A stretch of DNA of 15,707 bases from CBDULX01 sp965368175 (GTDB taxonomy: Bacteria; Pseudomonadota; Gammaproteobacteria; SZUA-229). The position numbers were made by a program, and so were the translations under genes. This document shows positions 6,482 through 14,353 of this stretch, one piece after another. The stretch lies in NCBI GenBank assembly GCA_965368175.1, contig CBDULX010000055.1:1-15707 (forward strand), given 5' to 3'. The first letter of the stretch is position 1. Every line of letters begins with the position of its first letter. A model generated the notes under the pieces. It was given only the letters and a program-made list of their open reading frames with translations, did not search any database and was not told where the DNA came from.

Positions 6482-7702
6482 ATGAATGAATCACTTGTTG
6501 AACAACACAGTCTGCTTGAACTGACATTCAGTCTGCACTGGAGCAGCAGTCATGCAATACATTGTGATGTGTTGTTTACCAATAAGTTTAACGTGTGGCG
6601 TGATATCGACTGGCTCCCAGAAAGCCTGCAGCAGGCTATCCTGGGCCAGCCTGCTGGTCATAATGCTCGTATCAGTTTCAAACCAGGTGATTTACTGGAG
6701 GTCTGGAGCAAGCAGCGGTATCACACAGTGAAAGTCAGTGCATTTAATCAAAACCCCCGGCCGGGATTATTCATCACCCCTTATGCCGGGCGATTCTATC
6801 CTCAGGGCTGGGTGACGGGGCTACCCGATGTATTCAGTGAGAGTATGAAGCCGGGAAGACTGGTGTCGGTGGATAGTGATGCAATGGCGTTTGATTTCAA
6901 CCATCCCCTGGCAAAACAGGATTGTGAGCTGGAGATTGAGATCCATAATATAGGCCCCGTCCCAGGTGAGCACGGGGGGCGCTGTACCGAACATTTAGTG
7001 GATCTGTTAAACGGTCCTGGCATGCAGTCCCGTTATAATGGCGTAGCCACGGACTTCTTTCATGATGATGCATACAGTCGTCTGGATGCGCGGGTGGATA
7101 CGGCATTTTATAGTATCCCCAGAATGGTGCCACACCTGGACAAAATGGCTTTGCAGCAGGTGGAAAAGCTCTATCAACGTTTAATACCCGAGCAATCAAG
7201 GGTACTGGATTTAATGGCGAGCTGGGATTCTCATTTGCCAGAAACCCTGAACCTGAAGTCGGTGATCGGCCTGGGACTCAATGAAGCAGAGCTCAAAGCC
7301 AATCAGCGGCTGGATGATTATGTTGTTCAGGACATTAACAGCCAGTTAATCCTGCCCTTTGAGGATGCCAGTTTTGAAGTGGTGATATGCACTGTATCAG
7401 TAGAATACCTTAGCCAGCCACTCGAAACCTTTAAAGAGGTGGCGCGCATACTCAAACCCGGTGGTTTGTTTATCAATACTTTCTCCAATCGATGGTTTCC
7501 CACCAAGGCTATTGCTCTGTGGTGTGATTTACATGAGTTTGAACGGCTCGGTCTGGTGACGGAATATTACCTGCAGTCTTCATGCTTCAGAGATATACAC
7601 ACCCACTCCTTTAGGGGCTTGCCCAGGCCGGAAGATGATCCCCATGCAGGACAGAGCCAGCAATCCGATCCGGTGTATGCAGTCTGGGGGAGTAAGATTT
7701 AG
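6482..7702 (+). CDS. FKBP/SlyD-like domain fused to SAM-dependent methyltransferase
   Basis: A 406-residue two-domain protein. Residues 11-155 follow the layout of SlyD-like FKBPs: LPESLQQAILGQPAGHNARISFKPGD (45-70) matches the FKBP core segment, and SESMKPGRLVSVDSD...DFNHPLAKQD (119-147) matches the SlyD C-terminal strand with its D-NHPLAG-like motif. Residues about 205-390 form a class I methyltransferase of the Methyltransf_11 type. VLDLMASWDSHLP (241-253) replaces the usual glycine-rich SAM loop, followed by LPFEDASFEVVICT and ARILKPGGLF. The second motif and FSNRWFPTKAIALW are, from memory, characteristic of a family with this altered SAM loop. AGGA lies about ten nt before ATG. The substrate is unknown. 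It stands alone as a transcription unit. Confidence 0.82.
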   Translation: MNESLVEQHSLLELTFSLHWSSSHAIHCDVLFTNKFNVWRDIDWLPESLQQAILGQPAGHNARISFKPGDLLEVWSKQRYHTVKVSAFNQNPRPGLFITPYAGRFYPQGWVTGLPDVFSESMKPGRLVSVDSDAMAFDFNHPLAKQDCELEIEIHNIGPVPGEHGGRCTEHLVDLLNGPGMQSRYNGVATDFFHDDAYSRLDARVDTAFYSIPRMVPHLDKMALQQVEKLYQRLIPEQSRVLDLMASWDSHLPETLNLKSVIGLGLNEAELKANQRLDDYVVQDINSQLILPFEDASFEVVICTVSVEYLSQPLETFKEVARILKPGGLFINTFSNRWFPTKAIALWCDLHEFERLGLVTEYYLQSSCFRDIHTHSFRGLPRPEDDPHAGQSQQSDPVYAVWGSKI

Positions 7703-7793
7703 TGTGTCATCGATACCCTGCTAATATCGGCGAATAACTCACGTTGGTCGGATAGTTGACGTTATATCCAGCTGGAATTCAAATAAATATTAA

Positions 7794-7818
7794 TTTTATC
7801 AACGGTTTACTGATAAAA
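7794..7818. repeat. AT-rich inverted repeat
   Basis: TTTTATCA and TGATAAAA are separated by 9 nt in the 268-nt gap between the FKBP-methyltransferase gene and the next orphan gene. It may end the upstream transcript, although the stem has few GC pairs. The rest of that gap shows no gene; the only other element noted is the motif at 7867-7882. Confidence 0.3.
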
Positions 7819-7866
7819 GAACGCAAATGCCGCAGCAGTTAAAAAATGGACATATATGCAATAAAC

Positions 7867-7882
7867 GGGTATATTTCCCATT
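7867..7882. promoter_or_regulatory. Motif matching the operator-like palindrome before the 5136 gene
   Basis: GGGTATATTTCCCATT matches 14 of 16 bases of GGGAAAATTTCCCATT at 5057-5072 and lies 88 nt before the next start codon, against 63 nt in the first case. The two shared sites in front of unrelated small genes suggest common control; this is inference from only two examples. Confidence 0.35.
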
Positions 7883-7970
7883 GAAGCGGACTTGTATTTG
7901 TGGAATGAAAAAATAATGTTTGCAGGCTCATCGCAACACTGCATCTTGACAATAAACAGTTGGATTTAGA

Positions 7971-8240
7971 ATGGAAATAGAATATTTCAAGCGGTTTACG
8001 TCGGCATACTTAAAAAATTACTTTAAGAAAAAAGCAATTCCACATCAGGAATGGCATGTCACTATTAATGGGGTTAACCACACAATTAATAATCAGCTTA
8101 TCATCGAACAAATCTTATCATCTGAACCCGATCAGCAGAAACTGATTGTGGAAGCTTTGCAGGAACTGGATACCAGAGGTGGAGATGTTAAAGCATTTTT
8201 ACGCAGTCTGGCTCAGGAATCGCTGGTTATTCATTCATAA
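7971..8240 (+). CDS. Small hypothetical protein
   Basis: An 89-residue soluble protein beginning MEIEYFKRFTSAYLKNYFKK, with a lysine- and aromatic-rich amphipathic N-terminal helix followed by an acidic helical C-terminal half ending in FLRSLAQESLVIHS. No signal peptide or membrane segment is seen. The ribosome site is weak (GGAT). It converges on pgl, ending 30 nt from the pgl stop. No family is recognised. Like the 5136 gene, it is AT-rich and preceded by a GGG-ATTTCCCATT motif. Confidence 0.6.
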   Translation: MEIEYFKRFTSAYLKNYFKKKAIPHQEWHVTINGVNHTINNQLIIEQILSSEPDQQKLIVEALQELDTRGGDVKAFLRSLAQESLVIHS

Positions 8241-8270
8241 TAAAACAGGGTTAATGGTTAGCACGAAGTT

Positions 8271-8972
8271 TTATTCATTCCCCGAAGCTGCCTGATCCAG
8301 AAACCAGTGAACTGGGCCAATGGTGTTTATAGGAAGTGTTTCTCCAGCTTTTATCTGTTTTAGTATCGATTGCTTGGCTGCACCTGTAACCAGTACCATC
8401 CGAGCTTTTGCCGATTGCAATGTGCTGCGACTTAACGATACTCTTTCTCCAGGCGCTTTGGGTGCATTGAATACAGCCACCGCTGTTTGTTTATTATTGA
8501 GTGCCGGGTTGTGGGGGAACAGGCTGGCAGTATGCCCATCCTCACCCATACCCAGGAAGACTATATCCAACGGGCCATAAGATTCCAGTAAATGGCTGTA
8601 TTCTTGCGCTGCCTGTTCAGCCCCCAGTTCGGATGGTATGGGGTGAAATTGACTTTTGTCTGTATCAATGCGATTGAGAAATGAGTCCCGGATCATGGTG
8701 TCATTACGTTCTGGGTGTCCTGCCGGGTAACAGCGCTCATCTCCCAGAAACCAGTGGCATTGCGACCAGGGCAGATCTATTTCTGCCAGTAATTGCAGGC
8801 ACTGGATCGGGGTGTTTCCCCCGGGCAGGGCAATCAGGCAGAGTGGTTTATCCGCCAGCGTTTGTTTTATTGCCTGTGCCAGGAATTGGGCTGCCGCTTC
8901 TGCGGTTGCTCGTGCATCCGAAGATACATGCCATTGATGTGCGTTAAGTGGGTTTATGCCAGCCCCCTTCAC
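8271..8972 (-). CDS. pgl: 6-phosphogluconolactonase
   Basis: A DevB/SOL-type Pgl that hydrolyses 6-phosphogluconolactone to 6-phosphogluconate in the cytoplasm. Signatures are LPGGNTP, the WFLGDER segment and the strong VFLGMGEDGHTASLFP block. The frame is open to ATG at 9056 or 8990, but family similarity begins near QWHVSSD, encoded around 8936. The nearest standard start to that point is GTG at 8972, used here and giving about 233 residues. A good ribosome site AAGGGGG (about 8963-8969) lies after this GTG and five nt before an ATA codon at 8957, so the true start is uncertain. The 5' end overlaps zwf. It is the last gene of gnd-zwf-pgl. Confidence 0.93.
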   Translation of the reverse strand: MKGAGINPLNAHQWHVSSDARATAEAAAQFLAQAIKQTLADKPLCLIALPGGNTPIQCLQLLAEIDLPWSQCHWFLGDERCYPAGHPERNDTMIRDSFLNRIDTDKSQFHPIPSELGAEQAAQEYSHLLESYGPLDIVFLGMGEDGHTASLFPHNPALNNKQTAVAVFNAPKAPGERVSLSRSTLQSAKARMVLVTGAAKQSILKQIKAGETLPINTIGPVHWFLDQAASGNE

Positions 8973-10437
8973 AGCCTTCGAGCAGTTCATCCATCTCGGG
9001 TACGTCCCAGGTGCCGGCACGGTACCGATCAATCGAGAAGCGGTCTTTCCAGGCATCCAGTAAGGGTTCGATAATACGCCAGGATTCTTCTACCTCGTCG
9101 GAGCGGGAGAATAATGTCGGATCACCCATGAGTACATCATGCAACAGCACCTCGTAGGCATCAGCCATATCGAGCCCTTCATGGGTGTAGGGTGCGCGCA
9201 TGACCATGCGTTGGGTGTCGGTGGTGAGTCCCGGCATTTTGGCATTCATTCGAAGTACTATGCCTTCATCCGGGTGTAATCGGAATACCAGGGCATTGGC
9301 TTTGGGTAGATTGGCGTGGCTGTCGAATAAATTGAACGGCGGTTTACGAAAACGAATGACAATTTCCGAGACACGTTTTTTCATGCGTTTCCCGGTCCAC
9401 AGGATAAAAGGAACACCCTGCCAGCGCCAGTTATCGATATAAAATTTCACTCCAGCGAAGGTTTCAGTAGCGGATTCTGGTGAAACATCGGCTTCTGAAA
9501 CATAGGCGGGTACCGATTCACCATTTATCATGCCAGATGCGTACTGGGCTGCTTTGGCCAGTTTATTAATATTATTCGGATCTATTCGTCGTACCGCACG
9601 TAACACTTTCATCTTCTCATCACGCACTGCATCAGCGGTGAATTCCACTGGGGGCTCCATAGCTACCAGGGTTAATACCTGCATCAGATGGCTCTGGATC
9701 ATGTCCCTTAAAGCACCAGAGTGTTCATAGTATTTTGCCCGGTATTCGATGCCGATGGATTCGGCGGCAGAAATCTGGATATGATCGATATAATTACGGT
9801 TCCATAAGGGTTCCAGTATGCCATTGGCAAATCGATACACCAGAAGATTCTGTACACTTTCCTTTCCCAGGTAATGGTCAATGCGATAGATCTGGGATTC
9901 GTCGATTACCGACTGGAGTTCCTGGTTCAGGGTTTTGGCTGACGCCAGATCCATGCCAAATGGTTTTTCGATAACCAGACGTCGATAGCCTTCGGTTTGT
10001 TCTACCAGTCCAGAATTTTTTAATCCCTCGGCCACAGCGCCATACCATTGTGGAGGCACTGCACAATAGAAAAGAGCATTTTTCCTGCCATTAATTTCCT
10101 GTATGGATTCTGCCAGAGAATGGTAGGTTTGCTGCTCGCCCAGGTCCCCATGCACCATGCTTAACATGGCTTTAAATTCTTCCCATTGCTGATCATCCAT
10201 ACTGACCGAACTGGCATACTCATTAATGCTGTTACGAATAATCTCCAGCCATTCTTCGAAGCTACGATTATTGACAACTCCAATGATTTTGCTTTCTCGA
10301 TTAACCAGCCCGCATCGGATCATTTTCAACAGGGCGGGTATCAGTTTGCGTTTGGTTAAATCACCGGCGGCTCCAAAAATGACAATGTTGGTGGGCTCGG
10401 CAATGTCCGGGCATTTGCGTTGTGTGGTCTGCTCCAT
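8944..10437 (-). CDS. zwf: Glucose-6-phosphate 1-dehydrogenase
   Basis: A 497-residue G6PD, oxidising glucose-6-phosphate to 6-phosphogluconolactone with NADP+ (or NAD+). The N-terminal dinucleotide motif GAAGDLTKRK is at residues 22-31, EKPFG at 157-161, and the active-site RIDHYLGKE at 185-193. The C-terminal beta+alpha domain is complete. The frame continues upstream to 10641 inside gnd, but the start at 10437 (MEQTTQRKCP) has a strong AAGGAGG ribosome site and lies one nt after the gnd stop (TGAAATG). The pgl gene overlaps its 3' end. Translational coupling across all three genes is likely. Confidence 0.97.
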   Translation of the reverse strand: MEQTTQRKCPDIAEPTNIVIFGAAGDLTKRKLIPALLKMIRCGLVNRESKIIGVVNNRSFEEWLEIIRNSINEYASSVSMDDQQWEEFKAMLSMVHGDLGEQQTYHSLAESIQEINGRKNALFYCAVPPQWYGAVAEGLKNSGLVEQTEGYRRLVIEKPFGMDLASAKTLNQELQSVIDESQIYRIDHYLGKESVQNLLVYRFANGILEPLWNRNYIDHIQISAAESIGIEYRAKYYEHSGALRDMIQSHLMQVLTLVAMEPPVEFTADAVRDEKMKVLRAVRRIDPNNINKLAKAAQYASGMINGESVPAYVSEADVSPESATETFAGVKFYIDNWRWQGVPFILWTGKRMKKRVSEIVIRFRKPPFNLFDSHANLPKANALVFRLHPDEGIVLRMNAKMPGLTTDTQRMVMRAPYTHEGLDMADAYEVLLHDVLMGDPTLFSRSDEVEESWRIIEPLLDAWKDRFSIDRYRAGTWDVPEMDELLEGCEGGWHKPT

Positions 10438-10438
10438 T

Positions 10439-11362
10439 TCAGTCCTCCTTCTGGCCTGAACGGATGGCATGACCGCCAAAACCTGCACGCATGGCATTGA
10501 GTATTTTGCCGGCATAAGAGGGGGATTGTCGGCTCCTGAAACGCATTTGCAGGGCCAGCGCCAGCACAGGTGTCGGCACGGCACTGTCGATGGCATCGTG
10601 AATCGTCCAGCGACCCTCGCCGGAATCATCCACGTAGTCACTCAGAGCATCCATGGAACCCGGACTGGCCAGAGCATCGGCGATTAGATCAAGTAGCCAG
10701 GATCGAACTACACTGCCATGTTGCCAGATATTGGAAACCTGCTGCAGGTCGAGATTAAATTCCTGTTTGGCCTCCATTAATTCAAAGCCTTCGGCATAGG
10801 CCTGCATCAGGCCATACTCGATACCATTGTGCACCATTTTGACATAATGGCCGGCACCCACTGGGCCGACATGCCCCCAGCCCAGGTCATGGCCGGGCGC
10901 CAGACTTTTTAACGCAGGTTCAATCTGTTTAACGGCCTGTTCCGTACCGCCCACCATCAGGCTGTAGCCATTGTCCAGGCCCCAGACGCCACCCGATGTG
11001 CCGGAATCAACAAATTGAATGCCGGATTTGGCCAGTTTCAGGCCACGTTGCTGACTGAGTTTGAAGTTGGAGTTACCGCCATCAATTATCAGGTCGTTTT
11101 TGCTGAGGCCTGCCGAGATCAATTGTTCGATGGTCTGATCGACAAACTGATGGGGCACCATAAGCCAGATACTACGCGGTGCTTCCATTGCGACTATCAT
11201 ATCTTCAAGGGAGTCGACGGCTGTGATGCTGGAGTGTTCTTCTGCCAGTGCCTGACTGGCGGCCTTGTCCAGATCATAGGCAATGATTTCATGCCCATCT
11301 CTGGCCAGTCGTCGCACCATATTGGCACCCATTCGTCCCAGACCTAACATAGCAAGTTTCAT
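10439..11362 (-). CDS. gnd: 6-phosphogluconate dehydrogenase, decarboxylating (short form)
   Basis: A 307-residue enzyme of the short, YqeC/GntZ-like class (about 300 residues, against about 470 for the E. coli Gnd), converting 6-phosphogluconate to ribulose-5-phosphate with CO2 release. It shows the NAD(P) loop GLGRMG (7-12), DGGNSN (94-99), GTSGGVWGL (121-129), and the catalytic KMVHNGIEYG with Lys175 and Glu182. Enzymes of the short class are often NAD-linked, so cofactor choice is uncertain. It is first in gnd-zwf-pgl; the operon promoter must lie in the 534-bp gap upstream. GGAG stands eleven nt before ATG. Confidence 0.95.
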   Translation of the reverse strand: MKLAMLGLGRMGANMVRRLARDGHEIIAYDLDKAASQALAEEHSSITAVDSLEDMIVAMEAPRSIWLMVPHQFVDQTIEQLISAGLSKNDLIIDGGNSNFKLSQQRGLKLAKSGIQFVDSGTSGGVWGLDNGYSLMVGGTEQAVKQIEPALKSLAPGHDLGWGHVGPVGAGHYVKMVHNGIEYGLMQAYAEGFELMEAKQEFNLDLQQVSNIWQHGSVVRSWLLDLIADALASPGSMDALSDYVDDSGEGRWTIHDAIDSAVPTPVLALALQMRFRSRQSPSYAGKILNAMRAGFGGHAIRSGQKED

Positions 11363-11744
11363 TTTGGAGCATCTCCCGGTTTAGTGTTGGTTTTTAATAC
11401 GGTCACAGATAGGGTACTGGAGGTTTTTAGTTCTAAATGGCCACATTGGTAAATTCTTTTGAATATATATTCGTATTTTGACAGCAAGGTCTATACCAGA
11501 TTTATTTTATGCTGTTTGTATGAAATAGACATTAAATATATCAACCAGTGTCAAAATATCAGGTCTATTAATAGCACAATTATCCGGTGCTGTTGCTGAT
11601 ATTTTAGAAGTTCAATCAACATATTTTAGCTGCAATGGATATCATGACATTATGAAGGTGTTTCAGTTATGAGCAGTCGGTAAAGGGCTTTACTGGTTTA
11701 TAAGATTATATGGTCGTTCAATCTGAATGATTAGTCTTTTTTAG
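11363..11744. other. AT-rich intergenic region upstream of gnd
   Basis: No plausible gene is present on either strand. ATTTTGACA (11475-11483) and its exact inverse TGTCAAAAT (11549-11557) carry perfect -35-like TTGACA hexamers firing towards each other, each followed by AGGTCTAT on the plus strand. The plus-strand copy has TTTATT 17 nt downstream, a weak -10. The minus-strand copy could contribute to the gnd operon promoter. The TAAAG/CTTTA hairpin at about 11676-11696 is minor. Confidence 0.45.
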
Positions 11745-11911
11745 CCAGTGAACCTCTGGTTAAGTCTGGTTGAATTTTAGGCCGCGATAAAAGTGTTTAG
11801 ATATTTCACAAAGTAAAGCGGGATTTTATTCTATTGCTACGAATTTCGGGGAAAATCTGGACGCTTTTTAACAAGCATAAAACGATCATGACTTGATCAG
11901 GGCTTCCCTGG
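11745..11911 (+). pseudogene. Copy A of inverted ~165-bp repeat; decayed small-protein gene
   Basis: This block aligns, at roughly 70 % by eye, with the minus strand of 14187-14350. Shared runs are TTAAGTCTGGTTG (11760-11772), AGTGTTTAGAT (11792-11802) and TTTTATTCTATTG (11824-11836). Translated in the frame aligned with copy B it reads FYSIATNFGENLDAF and then stops (TTT TAA). Two extra A residues near 11787-11791 break the frame further upstream, and a TAG interrupts the part before that. It keeps TGG where copy B has TGA. Its right end overlaps the last five codons of the potassium channel gene on the opposite strand. I interpret it as a remnant. Confidence 0.6.
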
Positions 11912-13672
11912 GAATCGCTTTGGTTTCTGGCGGGGGCGATTGCGTCGTTCATTGCGTTTTTTACGAATATGTATCAGCTTCCAGAACAATGAGTGGGGTG
12001 TGTCTTCATAGGTCATTATGTAATTTAGACTATGAAGATCGTTGAGCATCCATTTCATGCTGCGTTCTGCATCCGGGGTTCCGCAATATAAGATCTGGTC
12101 ACCGGGTTTGATAGCGATATCATCGGTGGGCATAAGTATAAACTGCTGGCCCCGTTTCAGTAACAGGGCAATACTGGTCAGTCTGCGTACTCTATATCTG
12201 GGGTCCTGTAAAAGATTGCCTACTCGAATGACACGGCCAAAATTAAGTACCTTATAGAGCGCTTTAGCATGGGTCTCCGTGACATCTATAGTCCAGGTGC
12301 TGGGGCGATTTTCACCCAGTGCGCCGCTCAGTCGACTGATAGCAATATTGGCCCATTCTACCTCCTGTTCCTGGGCTTTATTTAAAAAAGTAACCAGTAA
12401 AGGGCTGGTGAGCAAGGTGCGAATTTTGCGGGCGATGATATCACTGGGTTGCATGATGATATCAGCTTTACTGGCCTCAAACAGCTGTTGATTGGTTTTT
12501 TTGTTCTGTCTGGCAACTACGAAAATATTTTCATTGATTTCTCGGGCCGTCATCACTATCGACAGGTTGTTGGAGTCATCATCGGTACCTGAAACCAGGC
12601 CAACGGCATGTTCGATGCCGGCCAGCGTGAGTGTATGTGCATCGAAGCCTGTGCCAATGATGAAGTCATTGTTTTTATTTTCCGGGCGATTTAGAAACTG
12701 TTCTCTTGCATCCTCCGATGGATCGATTATGGTGACCGGAATATTTTGTTTACAGATATGGGTAAACAGGCTCTGGCCAAAACGACCAAAACCACAGATT
12801 ACCCAATGACCCTGATTAATATAGAGGGGATTGGTCAGTTTTGTATCAGGCACTCCCGTCAACCAGTCATATAACAGGTAAAGTGACGGCGACTGCATGG
12901 CCATGGCAAAAATATTGGCAAAAGATTCAAAGGGATTAATGACGTAATTGGTGCCGAAAGAAAACATGTTTTCTTCAAAATCCTTGATTTCAGACCGGCA
13001 TATGACACTGACTTCTGGATTCAGTAATTTACTGGTAATGGCAATTTTCAGATTGGTTTCGTCGGAAGCGGTAACGGCTATGATGGCTGTACAATGACGA
13101 TGCTTAAGCCCAGCGTTGATCAGTTGATTTGGGTCACGGGCATCACCCTGCATACCTGGTACAAATACACTGTATTCAATCAATGGCAGAGTTTTAACTT
13201 TCTCTCTATCCTGTTCGATAATAGCGCAGCGAATTTTTTGTTCACTCAAAGCCTGTACCAGCGCATGACCGGTCTCACCAAAACCACAGATCAGAAAAAA
13301 TTTATCATGAATGTTTTCAATATTGCGGGCGTAGCGACTTTTTTTTGCTGCTTCGCGATAGGTTGGGTCCTGGATCAGTGTAAGAATTTTACCCAGTGCA
13401 AAAAACCAGGAGATGACAGTGATATAAATAGTGATCAATGCCCAGATACGCTGAGCGCTACTCAGTGGGTAGGGGATTTCACCAAAGCCTATGGTGGTGG
13501 CAGTAAAGCTCACGAAGTAAAAGGCCTCGAAGAAACTCATGTACCAGACATTGCCCTGATCGTCTACGCCTGGTGTTAGAACCATGCCCAGAATGGTAAT
13601 ACCGTATCCCAGGATCAGTATAATGAGGGGTGCGCGCATCTGGCGCAATATGAGGGATGTAACCAGTGTCAT
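11897..13672 (-). CDS. Two-TM potassium channel with two RCK (TrkA-N) domains
   Basis: A 591-residue membrane protein. TM1 is at about 13-34, a pore loop carries the filter TTIGFGE (59-65), TM2 is at about 76-100, and two regulator-of-K+-conductance units follow. RCK1 starts at 126 (LICGFGETG) and RCK2 at about 290 (VICGFGRFG), with TrkA-C-like sequence near the end (LMPTDDIAIKPGDQILYCG). A strongly basic tail ends in KRFPGKP. The filter is GFG with Glu next, instead of the common GYGD, so conductance and selectivity may differ. It lies 11 nt downstream of the DUF6394 gene, a likely operon. The last codons overlap repeat copy A. Confidence 0.92.
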   Translation of the reverse strand: MTLVTSLILRQMRAPLIILILGYGITILGMVLTPGVDDQGNVWYMSFFEAFYFVSFTATTIGFGEIPYPLSSAQRIWALITIYITVISWFFALGKILTLIQDPTYREAAKKSRYARNIENIHDKFFLICGFGETGHALVQALSEQKIRCAIIEQDREKVKTLPLIEYSVFVPGMQGDARDPNQLINAGLKHRHCTAIIAVTASDETNLKIAITSKLLNPEVSVICRSEIKDFEENMFSFGTNYVINPFESFANIFAMAMQSPSLYLLYDWLTGVPDTKLTNPLYINQGHWVICGFGRFGQSLFTHICKQNIPVTIIDPSEDAREQFLNRPENKNNDFIIGTGFDAHTLTLAGIEHAVGLVSGTDDDSNNLSIVMTAREINENIFVVARQNKKTNQQLFEASKADIIMQPSDIIARKIRTLLTSPLLVTFLNKAQEQEVEWANIAISRLSGALGENRPSTWTIDVTETHAKALYKVLNFGRVIRVGNLLQDPRYRVRRLTSIALLLKRGQQFILMPTDDIAIKPGDQILYCGTPDAERSMKWMLNDLHSLNYIMTYEDTPHSLFWKLIHIRKKRNERRNRPRQKPKRFPGKP

Positions 13673-13683
13673 GGTGCGACAGC

Positions 13684-14067
13684 TTAGTGCCTCATCATGG
13701 CGGTTTCTATCATCAACATCAGTACAGAAATAATATTGGCCAGCATGGCTCCACCACTTAAGGAGACAATGGTAGCCATCATGGCTGGAGTTAGTCCAAC
13801 GCCACTAATATGTACTGCATAGGTCCAGACAATGGCGGCTGAAATTAATTGCACAACGGCTACCAGACTGGATGCCAGTAACATGGCGCCCATTTGAGAG
13901 CGGTCACCAAATTTAAGTATGGTGGCAATCAAATTAATGATAATGACTGCAAAGAGTTCGTACACATTATGATGTGCCGGGTTATCGACTTCACCCGTAT
14001 AAAATCCAAAATTCAGGGTTAATGCCATAATCATAAAAAAACTGAAGACAACTTTTTCGCGATTCAT
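13684..14067 (-). CDS. DUF6394-like integral membrane protein
   Basis: A 127-residue hydrophobic protein with about four membrane helices (roughly 7-24, 37-53, 61-86, 93-122), joined by the polar segments TGEVDNPAHHNVYE and KFGDRSQMG. I place it in DUF6394 from memory of these segments; the function is not known. It is directly upstream of the potassium channel gene (11 nt), suggesting it is an accessory or partner membrane subunit; this rests on position only. GGAAA directly before ATG and AAGG further up give a modest ribosome site. Confidence 0.75.
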   Translation of the reverse strand: MNREKVVFSFFMIMALTLNFGFYTGEVDNPAHHNVYELFAVIIINLIATILKFGDRSQMGAMLLASSLVAVVQLISAAIVWTYAVHISGVGLTPAMMATIVSLSGGAMLANIISVLMLMIETAMMRH

Positions 14068-14090
14068 TTTCCATGCCTTTTCTAATTCAA

Positions 14091-14350
14091 TTAAATCAAA
14101 TTGTAGTACTGCGGCAGAAGAATATTCTGTAATTCAGAGTCATCGCTCTGTATCTGCAGTATTTCAAAATATTCACCCTGGGAATGCCTGGGAACCTCTG
14201 ACCAGGTCGTGATTCCCTTTTGCTGGCTAAAAGCATCCAGGTTTTTCCCGAAGTTCCTTACAATAGAATAAAACTCAGTCTCACTTCGTGAATAATCTAA
14301 ACACTTATCGTAGCCTGCTGCAACCAGACTTAATCAGAGGTTGGTTCTGG
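14091..14350 (-). pseudogene. Copy B of inverted repeat; degraded small-protein reading frame
   Basis: After an in-frame TGA (14334-14336) the minus strand stays open for 80 codons to a TAA at 14091-14093, with no ATG, GTG or TTG in the first part. It contains FYSIVRNFGKNLDAF, then TTWSEVPRHSQGEYFEIL. The 14187-14350 part aligns with copy A; three of the differences there (AAT/AAC twice, GAC/GAT) are synonymous, pointing to past coding selection. The G-N-L-D-A motif recalls the barstar signature, but the rest does not follow that family. It starts 3 nt after the dapE stop. Use of a CTG start (14327) cannot be excluded. Confidence 0.5.
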
Positions 14351-14353
14351 TGC

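Noticed and set aside
8239..8275. AATAAAAC/GTTTTATT inverted repeat between convergent genes as a terminator
   Set aside because: The stem has only one GC pair, the loop is about 21 nt, and it overlaps both stop codons; too weak to list as a terminator.
10438..10641. N-terminal extension of the zwf frame by 68 residues
   Set aside because: The extension lies inside gnd in another frame, has no family similarity, and the downstream ATG at 10437 has a strong ribosome site.
13094..13579. 161-codon open frame on the plus strand
   Set aside because: It is the antisense shadow of the potassium channel gene, whose domains are clear on the minus strand.
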